From Bacillota bacterium (GTDB lineage: Bacteria > Bacillota_I > Bacilli_A > Izemoplasmatales > Hujiaoplasmataceae), in contig JAHIRM010000013.1 in the NCBI GenBank assembly GCA_018818595.1, positions 124,001 to 188,000 of the forward strand: DNA of 64,000 nucleotides, written 5' to 3'. Below the pieces are notes generated by a model. It did not search any database. It worked only from the letters and a program-made list of their open reading frames with translations, and was not told the DNA's origin. The translations under genes and the position numbers were made by a program. Below, in pieces: positions 7,395 through 15,905 of the stretch (position 1 is its first letter; each line of letters opens with the position of its first letter).

Positions 7395-7852
7395 AGCATG
7401 TATACCCGATACTCAGACAAAATCGCTTTGATTTTATTCGCAGTTAAATTTGTGTAAGTCTTATCATCAATTCTCATTGCAGGAGCAGCATCGCAACAAC
7501 CGATGCAACTAGTGTATTCTAATGTAAATTGTTGATTAGAAGTAGTTTCATTAACTCGAATTCCAAGTTCCTTTTCAATGATTTTTAATACGTTAATATC
7601 TGAGGCTACATAACAAGGTACGTCTTTACAAACTTGAATAATATGTTTTCCTCTTGGAACAGTTGAAAAAAAAGTATAAAATGACATTACACTACATACT
7701 TTACTTTCTGGTACATTTAAATATTCGGCAATTTCGGCTATTTCTTCGTTAGAAATATAATGATCGTTCTTTGTTGATTGAAAATCAAGCAATATTTCAA
7801 TTAATTGATCTTCTGTTTTTGGATATTTTTTTAAAATTTCTTTTAACAACAT
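7391..7852 (-). CDS. hydC: NADH-dependent hydrogenase subunit HydC (NuoE-like)
   Basis: This 153-residue thioredoxin-fold [2Fe-2S] protein of the NuoE/HndA family carries ligands CKDVPC (C75, C80) and CIGCC (C116, C120). It has the usual N-terminal helical part (EEIAEIAEYLNVPESKVCSV). It relays electrons between HydB and HydA. It is the first gene of the operon, translated from ATG at 7852 with GGGAGG a few bases upstream. The length matches the family. Confidence 0.93.
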   Translation of the reverse strand: MLLKEILKKYPKTEDQLIEILLDFQSTKNDHYISNEEIAEIAEYLNVPESKVCSVMSFYTFFSTVPRGKHIIQVCKDVPCYVASDINVLKIIEKELGIRVNETTSNQQFTLEYTSCIGCCDAAPAMRIDDKTYTNLTANKIKAILSEYRVYML

Positions 7853-8137
7853 ATTGAGTCCTCCCGTTAGATAAAATAAAAAATGACAATCAAGAAAGAA
7901 TTGTGCCCAAGTGTAGTAAGTGAGTTATGTCTTTTCGCATGTGAAGTAAAAATTGGTATCTTTTCGCCTTAGGGGTTTATTCTTATTAAAATGAAACTGA
8001 TACTAATACTTTTACAAAAAAAAAATAGTTTTTCTCCGAATAGAAAATGAAAATTAAAAAGGTAAACAATTCGTCAAGCAATCGATATGGAAATTTAGCC
8101 TCCTTGAAATGCATATTTAGCATAAAACTTTAGTTTT

Positions 8138-8166
8138 ATTATAACGTTGATAGTGTGTAGTGTCAA
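8138..8166 (-). promoter_or_regulatory. Promoter of hydCBA
   Basis: On the minus strand this reads TTGACA, 17 nt, TATAAT, a perfect vegetative sigma-factor consensus. It lies nearly 290 bp before hydC. Confidence 0.8.
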
Positions 8167-8313
8167 TAAGTTTTTTTGAGTTAGAAGGAGACATAGAAAA
8201 GATATTTGCAAATAAAGATGATAACGAAAGAATTTCATTGGATTTTTCTAAATTTATTAAAAAAAAGAGGATTCAAGTTCTTACATTCACTTCTAAAACC
8301 TAAATTCTAAATC

Positions 8314-8342
8314 TTGAATAATACTGAAAAAATATGTATAAT
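8314..8342 (+). promoter_or_regulatory. Promoter of mscS
   Basis: TTGAAT, 17 nt, TATAAT, about 40 bp before the start codon. Confidence 0.7.
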
Positions 8343-8381
8343 ATGTTATACTATTTATGAATTTGAAAGTGGGGAAAGTAT

Positions 8382-9422
8382 ATGTCAATAATCATTGCTT
8401 CAATATGGATGAATTCTATATTATCTGTCGTTATTGTTTTGACAGTATTAGGCATCTTTATATTTCAAAAAATAATGACAAATAAATTTCAAGCAACATT
8501 AAAACAATGGAATTTAATCTTAATTTACATTGTAGAATTTATAATATTTATCGGAGCAATTGTCGGAATCTTGTTTATCTGGGAGTATGATTTTGGAACA
8601 ATGGTTTCTGATTTTTTAACAAATGCTGAAACATTAATTCGAGCAAAAACAGGGGCAATATTTGGTTCGATTCTTACAATTTTTATTGCAACTTTAATTA
8701 TAAAAGCCAGCAAACTTGCGTTGTATCACTTAGAAGGCAAAGCAAGCTTTGGCCAAAAAAGAAAAAAAACAATTGCAAAAGTTTCCATGAGTATTATTAA
8801 ATACGTAACCTATATAGTCACAATTATCGTTATACTTGCATTGTGGGAAGTTAATGTAATTCCTGCTCTTGCAGGTCTCGGAATGGCAGGCCTTGTTATT
8901 GGGTTAGGTGCTCAAAAATTTATCAATGACTTAATTAGTGGATTTTTCATTATTTTTGAACATCATTTTGATGTTGGAGACAAGGTAGAAGTTGGTGGTT
9001 TTAAAGGAGAAGTTACAGACATAGGGTTAAAAACCACAAAAATACGTAATTGGAAAGGTGAAGTAAAAATTGTTGCAAACGGAGACATTACAACCTTGAT
9101 TAATTTTTCCAGAAATCCTTCTATCGGAATTGTGGATTTTGGAATTGCCTATAAAGAAGATGTGGCAAAAACGACAGAATTACTTAATAAAGAATTACCA
9201 ACATTGGCACTTGATTTTCCAGATATTATAGAAGGGCCAAAAGTGTTGGGAGTGATTGAACTTGCAAGCAGTAGTGTAAACCTTCGTGTCATCGTAAAAA
9301 CAGTCTCAGAATCTCATTATGGAATTGAAAGAGCGATTCGTCAACGAATTAAAGAACTGTTGGACCAAAACAAAATTGAAATACCATTTCCACAAGTTGT
9401 TGTTCATTCTCAAAAAGAATAA
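8382..9422 (+). CDS. mscS: MscS-family mechanosensitive channel
   Basis: The 346-residue membrane protein has N-terminal helices at about 7-28, 45-70 and 90-115, a helix near 147-165, then the pore-lining segment (PALAGLGMAGLVIGLGAQKF, ~167-186). The amphipathic ISGFFIIFEHHFDVGDKVEV follows, then the beta domain (GFKGEVTDIGLKTTKIRNWK) and a cytosolic alpha/beta domain. These are hallmarks of MscS-like tension-gated channels that release solutes on hypo-osmotic shock. GGGGAAAG precedes the ATG. It is monocistronic with its own promoter and terminator. It has one helix more than E. coli MscS. Confidence 0.92.
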   Translation: MSIIIASIWMNSILSVVIVLTVLGIFIFQKIMTNKFQATLKQWNLILIYIVEFIIFIGAIVGILFIWEYDFGTMVSDFLTNAETLIRAKTGAIFGSILTIFIATLIIKASKLALYHLEGKASFGQKRKKTIAKVSMSIIKYVTYIVTIIVILALWEVNVIPALAGLGMAGLVIGLGAQKFINDLISGFFIIFEHHFDVGDKVEVGGFKGEVTDIGLKTTKIRNWKGEVKIVANGDITTLINFSRNPSIGIVDFGIAYKEDVAKTTELLNKELPTLALDFPDIIEGPKVLGVIELASSSVNLRVIVKTVSESHYGIERAIRQRIKELLDQNKIEIPFPQVVVHSQKE

Positions 9423-9429
9423 ATGATAA

Positions 9430-9460
9430 ACGATATCTTTTAAAAGATGTCGTTTTTTTT
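9430..9460 (+). terminator. Terminator of mscS
   Basis: An AACGATATCTT/AAGATGTCGTT stem with a TTAA loop and one G-U-type pair, followed by a U tract. Confidence 0.85.
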
Positions 9461-9493
9461 GGTTTAATTCTTTTATATTCCTTAGATTATGAA

Positions 9494-9522
9494 TTGAATA
9501 AGAAATTGAATTATGATATAAT
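9494..9522 (+). promoter_or_regulatory. Promoter of aspS
   Basis: TTGAAT, 17 nt, TATAAT, 38 bp before the aspS start. Confidence 0.7.
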
Positions 9523-9560
9523 AACCACAAGCACAAACAGCTATTGAAGTGAGGGAAAAC

Positions 9561-10880
9561 ATGGAAAAAATTTATTTAAAGGATTTAAATGAGTACTTTA
9601 ATCAAAAGATTGAAATTTGCGGTTTTGTCGACAAAATTCGCGATTTACAATACGTTCAATTTATTATATTAAGAGATTCTTCTGGAAAAGTGCAAATAAC
9701 AATTGAAAAAAATGACGAGTGCAAAACGATGAATGAAATCGTTTCTAAATTGACAAAAGAAAGCACAATTTCTGTCAAAGGAACGATATTTGATCGACCA
9801 AATGTTAAATTAAGAGGCATCGAGTTTATTCCAACTTCCATCGAAGTTACAAGCGTTAGTTTAGAAGAACTACCGATTGACATATTAGATTACACCAATA
9901 AATCCAATAAAGAATTAAGACTTGATAATCGTTTTTTAGATTTGAGATTAGATAAAAATTATCTTATTTTTAAAGCTCAAACACTTGCAGAAATGGCTAT
10001 GAGAGAATATTGGATTGAACATAATTTTATTGAAATCCATTCACCCAAAATTTTAGGGACTGCATCCGAATCTGGAGCTGAAGTTTTCAAAATGGATTAT
10101 TTTGGAAAAACAGTTTATCTAGCACAATCTCCACAATTTTACAAACAAATGGCTATGGCAGCTGGCTTTAATAATGTGTTTGAAATTGGACCTGTATTTA
10201 GAGCCGAAAATTCACATACAGCCTATCACGCAACTGAATTTACAAGTGTGGACTGTGAAATGAGTTGGATTAAATCTCACCATGATGTGATGGATTTAGA
10301 AGAAGCAATTTGTAAACACGTATTAAAAAAGCTTAAGATAAATTTAAGCGCAGAATTTAAAACATTATTTAATGAAGAAATTAATGATAGTGACATCAAT
10401 TTTCCGAGAATTCCTTTTTATGAAGCTAAAAAAATCATTCAAGAAAAATATAAATATTTTGGAGAAAAAGAACACGATTTTGACCGTAAAGAAGAAGAAC
10501 TTATTGGAATGTATGCAAAAAAGAACTTTAAATGCGATTTTGTCTTTGTTATCGACTATCCTTTTGCAGCAAGACCTTTTTATCATATGATAGATGAAAC
10601 TACAGGATTAACTAAGAGTTTTGATTTATTATATAAAGGCATTGAAATTACAACTGGAGCTCAAAGAGAACACCGCGTTGAAATTTTGAAAGAACAAGCT
10701 ATTCAAAAAGAGTTACCACTTGAATCCATCGATTTTTACTTGAATTTCTTTAAATATGGAATTCCACCACATGGAGGCTATGGATTTGGACTTACTCGTT
10801 TCTTAATGAAATTATTTAATCTAGATAGTATAAGAGACGTAACATTCCTTTATCGCGGTCCGAATCGAGTAAACCCTTAA
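9561..10880 (+). CDS. aspS: Aspartyl-tRNA synthetase, archaeal-type (possibly non-discriminating)
   Basis: This 439-residue class IIb synthetase has an N-terminal OB-fold anticodon domain (~1-100), then motif 2 region FEIGPVFRAENSHTAYHATE and motif 3 GYGFGLTRFLMKLF. It lacks the ~120-residue GAD insertion of the bacterial AspRS and matches the compact archaeal/AspS2 form (PKILGTASESGAEVF; LAQSPQFYKQMAMAAGF). Such enzymes often charge both tRNA-Asp and tRNA-Asn, with GatCAB converting the latter. The ATG at 9561 is chosen over GTG 9549 because GTGAGGG ends 5 nt before it. An AsnRS identity is possible but the AspS2-like motifs favour Asp. Confidence 0.85.
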   Translation: MEKIYLKDLNEYFNQKIEICGFVDKIRDLQYVQFIILRDSSGKVQITIEKNDECKTMNEIVSKLTKESTISVKGTIFDRPNVKLRGIEFIPTSIEVTSVSLEELPIDILDYTNKSNKELRLDNRFLDLRLDKNYLIFKAQTLAEMAMREYWIEHNFIEIHSPKILGTASESGAEVFKMDYFGKTVYLAQSPQFYKQMAMAAGFNNVFEIGPVFRAENSHTAYHATEFTSVDCEMSWIKSHHDVMDLEEAICKHVLKKLKINLSAEFKTLFNEEINDSDINFPRIPFYEAKKIIQEKYKYFGEKEHDFDRKEEELIGMYAKKNFKCDFVFVIDYPFAARPFYHMIDETTGLTKSFDLLYKGIEITTGAQREHRVEILKEQAIQKELPLESIDFYLNFFKYGIPPHGGYGFGLTRFLMKLFNLDSIRDVTFLYRGPNRVNP

Positions 10881-10887
10881 AAAAGTG

Positions 10888-10919
10888 AACCAAACACAAT
10901 ATTTGTGTTTGGTTTTTTT
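10888..10919 (+). terminator. Terminator of aspS
   Basis: A 12-bp stem AACCAAACACAA/TTGTGTTTGGTT with a 3-nt loop, followed by a U tract. Confidence 0.9.
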
Positions 10920-10978
10920 GTTTTCGTTAAAAAAAAATAAAATTATGATAAAATAAAGTAGAATACGAGGTGAGTTCT

Positions 10979-12232
10979 ATGATAAAAGCCATTTTAATTG
11001 GAGCAGGAGCTAGAGGAATCGGGGTCTATGGAGCTTATGCTTTAAATCATTCCAAAGAAATTCAATTTATTGGTGTTGCTGATCCTGATATCGAAAGAAG
11101 ATCTTATTTTTCTATGCAACATCACATAGCTAAAACAAATCAATATAGTTTTTATGAAGATATTTTGAAACAACCACTTATGGCAGATGTGTGCTTTATT
11201 TGCACTCAAGATCATCTTCACATTGAACCAGCAAAATTGGCCTTAGAAAAAGGGTATCATGTATTTTTAGAAAAACCAATGGCAATCACTGCCAAAGATT
11301 GTATTTATTTAGGTGAACTAGCACATAAACTTGAAAAGAAATTAATGATTGGGCATGTATTACGATACACATCGTTTTTTTCGACCATTAAAGACATTAT
11401 TGAATCAGGCAAAATTGGAAAAGTCATGACGATTCAACACAATGAAAACGTATCTTTTTGGCACCAAGCACATAGTTATGTCAGAGGAAATTGGCGAAAT
11501 GTAAAAACATCAAGTCCAATGATTTTGGCAAAATCATGTCATGATTTGGATATTTTGTATTGGCTTGTAAATTCAAATCCAACTCAAGTATCTTCTTTTG
11601 GTGAATTATCATACTTTAAAGAAAGTGAAGCGCCTCTTGATGCGCCAAGCTATTGTATGGATGGATGCCCAAAAGAAAACACGTGTATTTATTACGCTCC
11701 AAAAGTCTATTTGAAGGCTCCTGATTGGATGAAACTGCCTGTATCGAATGATATGTCAGATGAAGGGTTATTAAAAGCATTAACAAAAGGGTCTTATGGA
11801 AGATGTGTCTATCAATGCGATAATGATGTTGTTGATCATCAAGTGGTTATTATAGAGTTTGAAAATGAAGTGACAGCTTCTTTTACCATGACTGCATTTA
11901 CTCACGAGAATACAAGAACGATAAAAGTAATGGGAACACTTGGTGAAATAAGAGGACATATGGAAAAAAACGAAATTGAAGTTTATCAATTTGGAATTGA
12001 TGAACCTATCGTAATGAATCTTGAATCAACAGAATATGGACATAGTGGCGGAGATTTTGGAATCATGAAAGCTTTTGTTCATTTGATAGAAGTAGGAGAT
12101 AACACTTCTATCACAAGCGAAAAAGCTTCTATTGAAAGTCATCTATTAGCATTTGCTGCAGAAAAATCAAGACTTGAAAAAAGAACGATCAATTTTGCAG
12201 ATTATGTAAAAGGAATTAGCAAACATGACTGA
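10979..12232 (+). CDS. Gfo/Idh/MocA-family oxidoreductase
   Basis: The 417-residue protein has an N-terminal Rossmann domain (IKAILIGAGARGIGVYGAYA) and the family signature HVFLEKPMAIT, whose lysine contributes to catalysis. A DLDILYWL segment follows in the substrate domain. A cysteine-rich insertion (about 220-290: SYCMDGCPKENTCIYYAP, then GRCVYQC) is seen in a subset of the family. The likely reaction is NAD(P)-dependent oxidation/reduction of a sugar or inositol-type substrate; the substrate is not evident. The ATG at 10979 is preferred over GTG 10970, with GAGGTG upstream. It overlaps the GNAT gene by 8 bp. Confidence 0.85.
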   Translation: MIKAILIGAGARGIGVYGAYALNHSKEIQFIGVADPDIERRSYFSMQHHIAKTNQYSFYEDILKQPLMADVCFICTQDHLHIEPAKLALEKGYHVFLEKPMAITAKDCIYLGELAHKLEKKLMIGHVLRYTSFFSTIKDIIESGKIGKVMTIQHNENVSFWHQAHSYVRGNWRNVKTSSPMILAKSCHDLDILYWLVNSNPTQVSSFGELSYFKESEAPLDAPSYCMDGCPKENTCIYYAPKVYLKAPDWMKLPVSNDMSDEGLLKALTKGSYGRCVYQCDNDVVDHQVVIIEFENEVTASFTMTAFTHENTRTIKVMGTLGEIRGHMEKNEIEVYQFGIDEPIVMNLESTEYGHSGGDFGIMKAFVHLIEVGDNTSITSEKASIESHLLAFAAEKSRLEKRTINFADYVKGISKHD

Positions 12233-13334
12233 ATATAGAACATGTGAAGAAAAAGAACATCGAAGCGCCATTGAACTTTCTAAATCAGTGTTCAAAGAAA
12301 ATATGGAAGAACAATTTCCTTTGCTTCTTGGAAAAACCAACCTTGAAAGAATGTTTGTTTGTGTAAAAGACAAAGAAGTCGTCTCTTTAGTAAATTATTA
12401 TCCAGCACATGTAAAACTAAACGAAAGTCATATTACAGTAGGCTCCATTGGATCTGTCTGTACTCACCAAAATTTTAGAGGTCAAAAAATGGCTTCAACT
12501 TTGCTTATTCTTGCTGAAAATCAAATGTTAAAGGAACAGATTAGAATCGCAATTATTTCAGGAGAAGGTGGCATTTATCATAAAATGGGGGCGACAGTTG
12601 TTGGAGATGTTGATGCATTTATCTTAAATAAAAGTAGCGTTGAAGCTTTTTCTCACTATTCACTATTGGAATATCAAGAGAAATACCTTAAAGAATTATT
12701 ATCGATTTATAATCAAGAAACCATACGGTTTGTAAGAAGCGAATCTGAATTTTCACTTTTAATCCTTGGGCAAACTTATCCAGATACGTTTGCTACTTAT
12801 CCTAATTTATTGATTTTCGAAAACGAAACACTTGTTGCCTATATCATTTTTGAAATGAAAAACAATTTAAAGTCACTTTTAGTAAAAGAATATGGAGGAT
12901 CAAGACAAGCGATTGTTGAAACCATACCTTTAATACTAAAAAAATATAATAAAAACAAATTAACGATTTTGGCTACTCCAGAAGATGAAATTCATGAAAT
13001 GTTAAAAAAGCACAAAGTGCATAAAACAGATCAACACGCTAGTTTCAAGATTATTGATTTTTTGGGACTGATTTCCGATTTAAAACCATATTTTTTATCT
13101 AAATTTGATGAAGAATTTTTAAATCAAATTAAGATTAAAATAGAAGAAACTAAGTATGTGTTTACATTCGAAAATGAGAAGTTTATAATTAATGATATTC
13201 ATGAACTAAATAAACTGATATTTGGACCAAATAAGAACATAATAAAGCAAGTTTCTTCTTTTACTTTAAAATTATTTTTAAAAGAAGTTTTTCCAATACC
13301 TTTTGTATGGACTCATAATTTGAATTATCAGTAA
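12225..13334 (+). CDS. GNAT-family N-acetyltransferase (Eis-like architecture)
   Basis: In this 369-residue protein the N-terminal half holds a GNAT fold with the acetyl-CoA loop RGQKMA at residues 85-90, preceded by GSIGSVCTHQNF. A second alpha/beta region and a C-terminal sterol-carrier-like part follow, the general layout of Eis-type acetyltransferases. The acceptor is unknown. It overlaps the preceding oxidoreductase gene by 8 bp, so the two are probably co-translated and may act on the same carbohydrate or amine pathway (inference). Confidence 0.75.
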   Translation: MTEYRTCEEKEHRSAIELSKSVFKENMEEQFPLLLGKTNLERMFVCVKDKEVVSLVNYYPAHVKLNESHITVGSIGSVCTHQNFRGQKMASTLLILAENQMLKEQIRIAIISGEGGIYHKMGATVVGDVDAFILNKSSVEAFSHYSLLEYQEKYLKELLSIYNQETIRFVRSESEFSLLILGQTYPDTFATYPNLLIFENETLVAYIIFEMKNNLKSLLVKEYGGSRQAIVETIPLILKKYNKNKLTILATPEDEIHEMLKKHKVHKTDQHASFKIIDFLGLISDLKPYFLSKFDEEFLNQIKIKIEETKYVFTFENEKFIINDIHELNKLIFGPNKNIIKQVSSFTLKLFLKEVFPIPFVWTHNLNYQ

Positions 13335-13347
13335 ATGGAGGGATAAT

Positions 13348-14145
13348 ATGTGGGGTTTAAGCAATGAAACTATCGCAACGATAGGAATCGCTTTTATTTT
13401 CATAATGACTACATTAGGAGCTGCAATGGTATTTTTCTTTCGAAAAGCCTTAAGTCCTAATTTCAAAAAAATCTTTTTAGGGTTTGCTGCAGGGGTTATG
13501 ATTGCAGCATCTTTTTGGTCGCTGTTAAGTCCTGCAATTGCAGAAGCAGAAAATCAAGGATTAATTGGTTGGATTCCAGCTGCAATTGGTTTTATTGGTG
13601 GTGGATTATTCTTGTTATTAGTGGATAATTTGTTACCTCATCTACATATTGGAGAAGACAAACCAGAAGGACTAAAATCTTCACTTAAAAGAACGACTAT
13701 GTTGGTTTTTGCTGTTACGCTTCATAATATTCCAGAAGGGTTAGCTGTAGGACTAGCATTTGGATTAGCTTTAAAAACAGGATCAACTTATGCAATTGCA
13801 GCTGCATTTGGATTAGCACTTGGAATTGGAATTCAAAACTTTCCAGAGGGAGCGGCTATTTCCCTTCCTTTAAAACAAGAAAAATTGTCTACAGGGAAAT
13901 CGTTTTTATATGGAATGATGAGCGGAGCGGTAGAACCAGTCTTTGCAGTAATTGGTTTAATTCTTGCAACGCAGTTGTCTTTTATAATGCCTTGGTTTTT
14001 AGCTTTTGCTGCAGGAGCGATGATTTATGTAGTTGTTGAGGAATTAATACCCGAGTCACAGCTTGGAGAACATTCGAATGTAGGAACGATGGCTGTTATG
14101 ATTGGTTTTGTGTTAATGATGATTTTAGATGTGGCTTTAGGATAA
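13348..14145 (+). CDS. ZIP-family divalent metal transporter
   Basis: A 265-residue membrane protein with about eight helices and the two signature metal-site helices: HNIPEGLAVGLAFG (~127-140) and IQNFPEGAAISLPL (~160-173). The first keeps the His/Asn/Glu set; in the second the usual His is Gln-Asn, as in many bacterial ZIPs. ZIP proteins import Zn2+, Fe2+ or similar ions. GGAGG is located 7 nt before the ATG. It follows the GNAT gene by 13 bp. Confidence 0.9.
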   Translation: MWGLSNETIATIGIAFIFIMTTLGAAMVFFFRKALSPNFKKIFLGFAAGVMIAASFWSLLSPAIAEAENQGLIGWIPAAIGFIGGGLFLLLVDNLLPHLHIGEDKPEGLKSSLKRTTMLVFAVTLHNIPEGLAVGLAFGLALKTGSTYAIAAAFGLALGIGIQNFPEGAAISLPLKQEKLSTGKSFLYGMMSGAVEPVFAVIGLILATQLSFIMPWFLAFAAGAMIYVVVEELIPESQLGEHSNVGTMAVMIGFVLMMILDVALG

Positions 14146-14169
14146 AACAAAGAATGTGAGGAAATCAAA

Positions 14170-14898
14170 TTGGATGTGAACTCTTTAAAAATTATATATG
14201 AAGACAATCATCTAATTGTCTCCATCAAACCAGCTGGTGTGTTATCACAAGCAGGAGAAAAAAAAATACCAGATATGTTAACTTTGATTAAATCGTATTT
14301 AAAAGATAAGTACCTCAAGCCAGGGAATGTATATTTAGGGCTTGTCCATCGCTTGGACTTGAATGTTGGCGGCTTAATGGTGTTTGCTAAGACATCCAAA
14401 AGTGCATCGAGACTATCTGAAGCGATTCGTGATCATGTCTTTGAGAAGCAATATATGGCTATCGTTCAAGGGGTTATACCCGTTGGACAAAAAGACACAC
14501 TTACAGATTATTTAAATAAAAACGAAGAATTAAGAAAAAGTGAAATTAGTGAAGAATCCTCTGGGAAAAAAGCCATTCTTGAATATGAGATACTGGCAAA
14601 TTCTAATCTATATGGAGGAATTTCGTTAGCGAAAGTTAGACTTCTAACAGGTCGTTTTCATCAAATAAGATCTCAATTTTCGAATTTTGGTCATCCATTA
14701 TTAGGAGATCAAAAATATGGAAAAAAAACATCTATTTTGTCTAATGAACTAGGACTTTGGGCTTATTATCTTGAGTTTTTGCATCCAACCTCAAAAGAAA
14801 CTATGACTTTTACTGAATATCCAAATACAAATATCTTTTCTATGTTTTCAACAATATTTGAAACATTTAAAAAGAAAGATTGCGAGGAATATAAATGA
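14170..14898 (+). CDS. RluA-family RNA pseudouridine synthase
   Basis: The 242-residue protein has catalytic motif HRLD (about residues 58-61), here followed by LNVGGLMVFAKT rather than the usual R.TSGL. It retains the conserved C-terminal TGRFHQIRSQF and HPLLGDQKYG blocks. It converts uridine to pseudouridine in rRNA or tRNA; the target site cannot be told. It lacks an S4 domain. The TTG start at 14170 has TGAGGAAATC upstream, and no nearby ATG gives a full N-terminus. It overlaps galM by 4 bp, placing it in the galactose operon. Confidence 0.88.
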   Translation: MDVNSLKIIYEDNHLIVSIKPAGVLSQAGEKKIPDMLTLIKSYLKDKYLKPGNVYLGLVHRLDLNVGGLMVFAKTSKSASRLSEAIRDHVFEKQYMAIVQGVIPVGQKDTLTDYLNKNEELRKSEISEESSGKKAILEYEILANSNLYGGISLAKVRLLTGRFHQIRSQFSNFGHPLLGDQKYGKKTSILSNELGLWAYYLEFLHPTSKETMTFTEYPNTNIFSMFSTIFETFKKKDCEEYK

Positions 14899-15905
14899 AA
14901 ATATCCAAAAAGTATGTGAAAGCGAATATTGTTGAAGTGACTGTAGAGACACCAAATGGTTCCGTATTTGCCTTTATCAATATAGGAGCCGCTTTGACAA
15001 AGTGGATTACTTCTGACAACACTCAAATTGTTGCTAGTTATCAAGATTATCTTGATTACTTTAAACCTGGAATGTATTTAGGGACAAATGTTGGATTAAC
15101 TGCTGGTAGAATAAAAGATGGACGTTTTTCATTGGATAATATTACTTATCAATTTGAAAACCCAGAAATTAATTTATTGCATTTTGGGAAAGAAGGAATT
15201 TCATTTAAGGAATTTTCTATATTTGAAGAAGCAAACGAAGATAATAAAGTTATTTTAAGATTTTCACTTGATTATCAACATTCTGTCTTACCTGGGATGC
15301 AAAGAATCGATATCTTTTATACCATTACAGATAACTGTTTATTCATTGAATACAAAGTAGTTTCAACAGAAACAACCATTTGCAATGTTACAAATCATTC
15401 GTACTTTAATCTGGATGGTGATTTTGATTATGAAGTTAAAAGTCATTTCCTAGAAGTGAAAAGCCCATTGGTAGTAATACCCAATAAAAGAATGATTGGA
15501 GATTTGCTACTTAACGTTCAAGATACTATTTTTGATTTTAGAAATGAAAAGCAAATAATACCTGTAATTAATGATCGATCTCTTCAAGAAGATGTTACAA
15601 AGGGATTAGATCATTACTTTATACTTTCTGAAAATGAAGAATTTAATGTTTGTTTATCATCAAAAAAAACAAATCGGAAGTTATATGTTTCAACCAATTA
15701 TCCAGGAATTACTATTTATTCAACTAATTATCCCGATAAAAGTATTTTGCATACTTCAAGGCCGCTTGCCTATCATTCGGCCATTGCGATTGAACCACAT
15801 TTTCAATCGAATGCGATTAATGATTCAAGATTTCTTACCTACATTTTGGAACCCAATAGAACATATGAACATTTCATAGAATATCGATTGGAGGAATCAG
15901 CATGA
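14895..15905 (+). CDS. galM: Aldose 1-epimerase
   Basis: A 336-residue galactose mutarotase family protein. The beta-sandwich motifs include NVGLTAGRIKDGRFSLD near the N-terminus, NVTNHSYFNLDGD with the catalytic His (~residue 172), and ITIYSTNYPD toward the end. It interconverts alpha and beta anomers of galactose or glucose, feeding the Leloir pathway. The ATG overlaps the rluA-type stop (ATGA) and its own end overlaps galE by 4 bp. Confidence 0.9.
   Translation: MKISKKYVKANIVEVTVETPNGSVFAFINIGAALTKWITSDNTQIVASYQDYLDYFKPGMYLGTNVGLTAGRIKDGRFSLDNITYQFENPEINLLHFGKEGISFKEFSIFEEANEDNKVILRFSLDYQHSVLPGMQRIDIFYTITDNCLFIEYKVVSTETTICNVTNHSYFNLDGDFDYEVKSHFLEVKSPLVVIPNKRMIGDLLLNVQDTIFDFRNEKQIIPVINDRSLQEDVTKGLDHYFILSENEEFNVCLSSKKTNRKLYVSTNYPGITIYSTNYPDKSILHTSRPLAYHSAIAIEPHFQSNAINDSRFLTYILEPNRTYEHFIEYRLEESA

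Larger units (their letters stand above)
7853..8381. other. Divergent intergenic region: hyd leader and mscS promoter
   Basis: On the minus strand a promoter at 8138-8166 implies a leader of about 280 nt before hydC. The leader contains a Shine-Dalgarno-like AAGGAGG (complement of 8099-8105), two direct copies of GCGAAAAGA (complement of 7930-7938 and 7959-7967) and a 46-codon open frame (complement of 7986-8123) without a ribosome site. On the plus strand are the mscS promoter (8314-8342) and an open stretch at 8160-8303 that may be a gene remnant. I recognise no known riboswitch. Confidence 0.5.

Noticed and set aside
7986-8123. 46-codon minus-strand frame in the hyd leader as a gene
   Set aside because: No Shine-Dalgarno sequence before its ATG and a Phe-rich composition expected from T-rich DNA. 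Kept only as a remark in the leader finding.
10365-10590. Open frames on both strands inside aspS
   Set aside because: Shadows of the aspS coding sequence with Lys/Phe-rich translations.
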